From NCBI GenBank assembly GCA_002291955.1, contig DBBA01000377.1, positions 1,683 through 8,533 of the forward strand: a stretch of 6,851 bases of DNA, written 5' to 3'. Origin of the DNA: Rhodobacteraceae bacterium UBA996 (GTDB lineage Bacteria; Pseudomonadota; Alphaproteobacteria; Rhodobacterales; Rhodobacteraceae). How positions within the stretch are numbered: position 1 is the first letter of the stretch; each line of letters begins with the position of its first letter. The notes under the pieces are model-generated. The model did not search any database, was not told the origin of the DNA, and saw nothing but the letters and a program-made list of their open reading frames with translations. The position numbers were made by a program, and so were the translations under genes. Shown here one piece after another: positions 4,088 through 6,851 of the stretch.

Positions 4088-6851
4088 CTACCCCAGCGCC
4101 GCGTCGCAGCGGGCGCAGGTGGCGGGGTGGGCGTGGGTGCCCACGTCGGGCAGGATCTTCCAGCAGCGGGCGCATTTCTCGCCGTCCGCCATCTCGAACA
4201 CTACGCCGACGCCCGGCACCTCGGGCAAGCGGAACGCCTCGGCGGGTGCGGGGTCGGCGGTGACCTGGATGCCGCTCGTGATGCAGACATCGGCAAAGTC
4301 GGTCCCGTAGAGGGCGGCGCGGGTGCCCGCGTCCTCCACATGCACCACGGGCGCGGCTTCCAGGCTCGCGCCGATGACCTTGGCGGTGCGCCGCACCTCG
4401 AGGGCCGCGTTCACCACCCGGCGCACGCGGCGCACCGCGTCCCACTTGGCCGCCAGCGCGTCATCGCGCCAGTCGGCGGGGGTGTCGGGGATGTCCTGCA
4501 GGTGGACGGACGACGCATCCCCGGGGAAGCGTTCCAGCCACACCTCCTCCATCGTGAACACCAGCATCGGCGCCAGCCACGTGGTCAGACGGTGGAACAG
4601 GATGTCCAGTACCGTGCGGCAGGCCCGGCGGCGCGTGGCCGTGGGCGGGTCGCAATACAGCGCGTCCTTGCGGATGTCGAAGTAGAGGGCCGACAGGTCC
4701 ACGGTGGCAAAGTCGAACACTGCGCGGAACACGCCCTGGAAGTCGTAGGCGCGGTAGCCGTCCCGCACCCGGGCGTCCAGTTCGGCCACCCGGTGCAGCA
4801 CCCAGCGTTCCAGTTCGGGCATGTCCGCCACGGGCGGACGCTCGGCCTCGGCGAACCCGGCAAGGTTGCCCAGCAGGAACCGCATGGTGTTGCGCAGGCG
4901 GCGATAGCTGTCCGCCGTGCCCTTCAGGATTTCCGGCCCGATCCGCTGGTCGGCGGTATAGTCCGATTGCGCGACCCACAGCCGCAGGATATCCGCGCCG
5001 TACTGTTCGATGACCTGTTGCGGGGCCACGGTGTTGCCCAGCGACTTGGACATCTTGTTGCCCTTCTCGTCCAGCGTGAAGCCATGCGTCACCACGTTGC
5101 GATAGGGCGCGCGTCCGATCGTGCCGCAGGCCTGCAGGAGCGACGAGTGGAACCAGCCCCGGTGCTGGTCGGTGCCCTCCATGTAGACGTCGGCGATGCC
5201 GTCCGCCGTGCCGTCGTCGCGGTCGCGCAGGACGAAGGCGTGAGTCGAGCCCGAGTCGAACCAGACGTCGAGGATGTCGAACACCTGATCGTAAGCCTCG
5301 GGGTCATGCAGCCCACCCAGGAAGCGGTCCTTGGCGCCGGGCTTGTACCAGGCATCCGCGCCTTCCTGTTCGAATGCGTCAAGGATGCGGGCGTTGACGG
5401 CAGGATCACGCAGCAGAAAGTCGGAATCGTCCGGGCGCGCATCCCGCTTCACGAAGCAGGTCAGCGGCACGCCCCAGGCGCGCTGGCGCGACAGCACCCA
5501 GTCGGGCCGCGCCGTGATCATCGAATGCAGGCGGTTGCGGCCCGTGCGCGGAGTCCATTCCACCAGTTGGTCGATGGACGTCAGCGCGCGTTCCCGGATC
5601 GTCGTGCCATGGGCGTCCTGCCCGTCGCCCACGGGCCGGTCGATGGCCACGAACCACTGCGGCGTGTTGCGATAGATCACCGGCGCCTTGGACCGCCAGG
5701 AATGGGGGTAGCTGTGCTTCAGCTTGCCCTTGGCAAACAGCGCGCCTGCCCCGTGCAGTGCCTTGATGACACTGACGTTCGCCGGGCCTTCCTTGCCGTC
5801 GGGCAGGATGATCGCCTGGCCGCCGAACAGCGGCAGGTCGGCGCGATAGGTGCCGTCGGGTTCCACGTTGTAGGTCATCGGCAGGCCGAACCGCTGCCCC
5901 AGCACATAGTCGTCGTCGCCGTGGCTGGGCGCGGTATGGACGAATCCGGTGCCCGCATCGTCGGTGACATGGTCACCCGGCAGCAGGGGCACGTCGAAGT
6001 CCCACTCGCCCGCGCCGCCCTCGATCCCCCGGAAGGGGTGGGCGAGGGTCAGCGCGCCCAGTTCCTCGGCCGACACATCCCGCAGGCGCCGGAACATCGA
6101 CGCATCAAGCTTCGCCGCCGCGAACACCTGCTCCGCCAGCTTGTCGGCCACCAGATAGGTCGCGCCGATGGTGGCGTTGCTGTCCTGCGGGCGCCCGATG
6201 ACCTCATACAGGCCATAGGCGATGTCGGGATTAAGGGCGACAGCACGGTTCTGCGGGATGGTCCAGGGGGTGGTCGTCCAGATCAGGACGCGGGCAGACG
6301 CAAGATGGCCTTCCGCCCCGGCCACCACCCGGAACGGCACCCACACCATGTGGCTCGTGTGGTCGTGGTACTCGACCTCGGCCTCGGCCAGCGCGGTCCG
6401 TTCGACCGGGCTCCACATCACGGGCTTGGACCCCTGATAGAGCGTGCCGTTCATCAGGAACGTCTGGAATTCCGCCGCGATCACCGCTTCCGCATGGAAG
6501 TCCATGGTCAGGTAGGGATCGGCCCAGTTGCCGGTGACGCCCAGGCGCTTGAACTCCTCGCGCTGCACGTCCACCCAGCCTTCCGCGAACTTGCGGCATT
6601 CCTGCCGGAACGCCACCACATCGACGGCGTCCTTGTTCAGACCCTTGGCGCGATAGGCTTCCTCGATCTTCCACTCGATGGGCAGACCGTGGCAGTCCCA
6701 GCCCGGGACATAGCGCGCGTCGTGCCCCAGCATCTGGTGGCTGCGCACGATCATGTCCTTGATCGTCTTGTTCAGCGCATGGCCGATGTGCAGGTGCCCG
6801 TTGGCATAGGGCGGGCCGTCGTGCAGCGTGAAGGGCGCGCGGGGGGTGCCG
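4088..6851 (-). CDS. ileS: Isoleucyl-tRNA synthetase (5' end outside window)
   Basis: This class Ia aminoacyl-tRNA synthetase (EC 6.1.1.5) charges tRNA-Ile with isoleucine in the cytosol. The frame is open from 6850 to a TAG at 4090-4088, giving 920 visible residues; the ATG at 6754 is internal, since HIGH lies upstream of it. Visible landmarks: HIGH (residues 21-24, bases 6790-6779), GWDCHGLPIE (50-59), editing-domain WTTTPW (191-196) and GTGFVHTAPSHGDDDY (300-315) with its conserved Asp, KMSKS (599-603, bases 5056-5042), an anticodon-binding region, and a C-terminal zinc site with two CxxC pairs (C893/C896 and C912/C915). The standard HIGH motif plus terminal zinc site point to the ordinary bacterial IleS1 type rather than the mupirocin-resistant IleS2 type. 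Perhaps 40-60 N-terminal residues are missing. The visible sequence appears intact. Confidence 0.99.
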   Translation of the reverse strand, partial: GTPRAPFTLHDGPPYANGHLHIGHALNKTIKDMIVRSHQMLGHDARYVPGWDCHGLPIEWKIEEAYRAKGLNKDAVDVVAFRQECRKFAEGWVDVQREEFKRLGVTGNWADPYLTMDFHAEAVIAAEFQTFLMNGTLYQGSKPVMWSPVERTALAEAEVEYHDHTSHMVWVPFRVVAGAEGHLASARVLIWTTTPWTIPQNRAVALNPDIAYGLYEVIGRPQDSNATIGATYLVADKLAEQVFAAAKLDASMFRRLRDVSAEELGALTLAHPFRGIEGGAGEWDFDVPLLPGDHVTDDAGTGFVHTAPSHGDDDYVLGQRFGLPMTYNVEPDGTYRADLPLFGGQAIILPDGKEGPANVSVIKALHGAGALFAKGKLKHSYPHSWRSKAPVIYRNTPQWFVAIDRPVGDGQDAHGTTIRERALTSIDQLVEWTPRTGRNRLHSMITARPDWVLSRQRAWGVPLTCFVKRDARPDDSDFLLRDPAVNARILDAFEQEGADAWYKPGAKDRFLGGLHDPEAYDQVFDILDVWFDSGSTHAFVLRDRDDGTADGIADVYMEGTDQHRGWFHSSLLQACGTIGRAPYRNVVTHGFTLDEKGNKMSKSLGNTVAPQQVIEQYGADILRLWVAQSDYTADQRIGPEILKGTADSYRRLRNTMRFLLGNLAGFAEAERPPVADMPELERWVLHRVAELDARVRDGYRAYDFQGVFRAVFDFATVDLSALYFDIRKDALYCDPPTATRRRACRTVLDILFHRLTTWLAPMLVFTMEEVWLERFPGDASSVHLQDIPDTPADWRDDALAAKWDAVRRVRRVVNAALEVRRTAKVIGASLEAAPVVHVEDAGTRAALYGTDFADVCITSGIQVTADPAPAEAFRLPEVPGVGVVFEMADGEKCARCWKILPDVGTHAHPATCARCDAALG

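Noticed and set aside
3327..4445. Minus-strand 372-residue open frame spanning the ileS / ligase junction
   Set aside because: Its translation is Arg/Gly-rich without motifs, while the ileS zinc site and the ligase N-terminus are clear in the other frames.

Overview
The window looks like an ordinary chromosomal segment of a GC-rich alphaproteobacterium, most likely in the Rhodobacteraceae/Rhodobacterales. This is inferred from the very GC-rich coding sequence, a DUF2948-family protein (a family I associate with this group), a phosphatidylcholine synthase (Pcs), and an alphaproteobacterial-style isoleucyl-tRNA synthetase. The genus cannot be named from this sequence. There are no tRNA or rRNA genes, insertion sequences, CRISPR arrays or phage genes, and no intergenic gap is longer than about 125 bases.

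Left half, plus strand: the 3' part of a DUF2948 gene (1-360), an AraC-family transcriptional regulator (about 433-1407), and pcs (1483-2178). Pcs is a membrane enzyme that makes phosphatidylcholine in one step from CDP-diacylglycerol and choline. The 72-base gap before the regulator holds a -35-like TTGACA overlapping a small dyad. The 75-base gap before pcs has no clear Shine-Dalgarno sequence.

Right half, minus strand, in transcription order: ileS (5' end beyond the window, stop at 4088), a 10-bp-stem hairpin that probably terminates it, then a two-gene unit. That unit is a 518-residue acyl-CoA synthetase of the 4-coumarate-CoA ligase-like class (3964-2408) followed by a small DUF3253 protein (2411-2160), joined by an ATGA stop/start overlap.

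The two halves converge. The last codons of pcs and of the DUF3253 gene overlap by 19 bases, and a strong imperfect hairpin lies just after the pcs stop, inside the DUF3253 gene. IleS is housekeeping, pcs and the ligase belong to lipid/acyl metabolism, and the AraC protein is a candidate local regulator with unknown effector and targets. I found no convincing novel multi-gene system. The more interesting points are the DUF3253 coupling, the convergent junction hairpin, and how the regulator and pcs are expressed.
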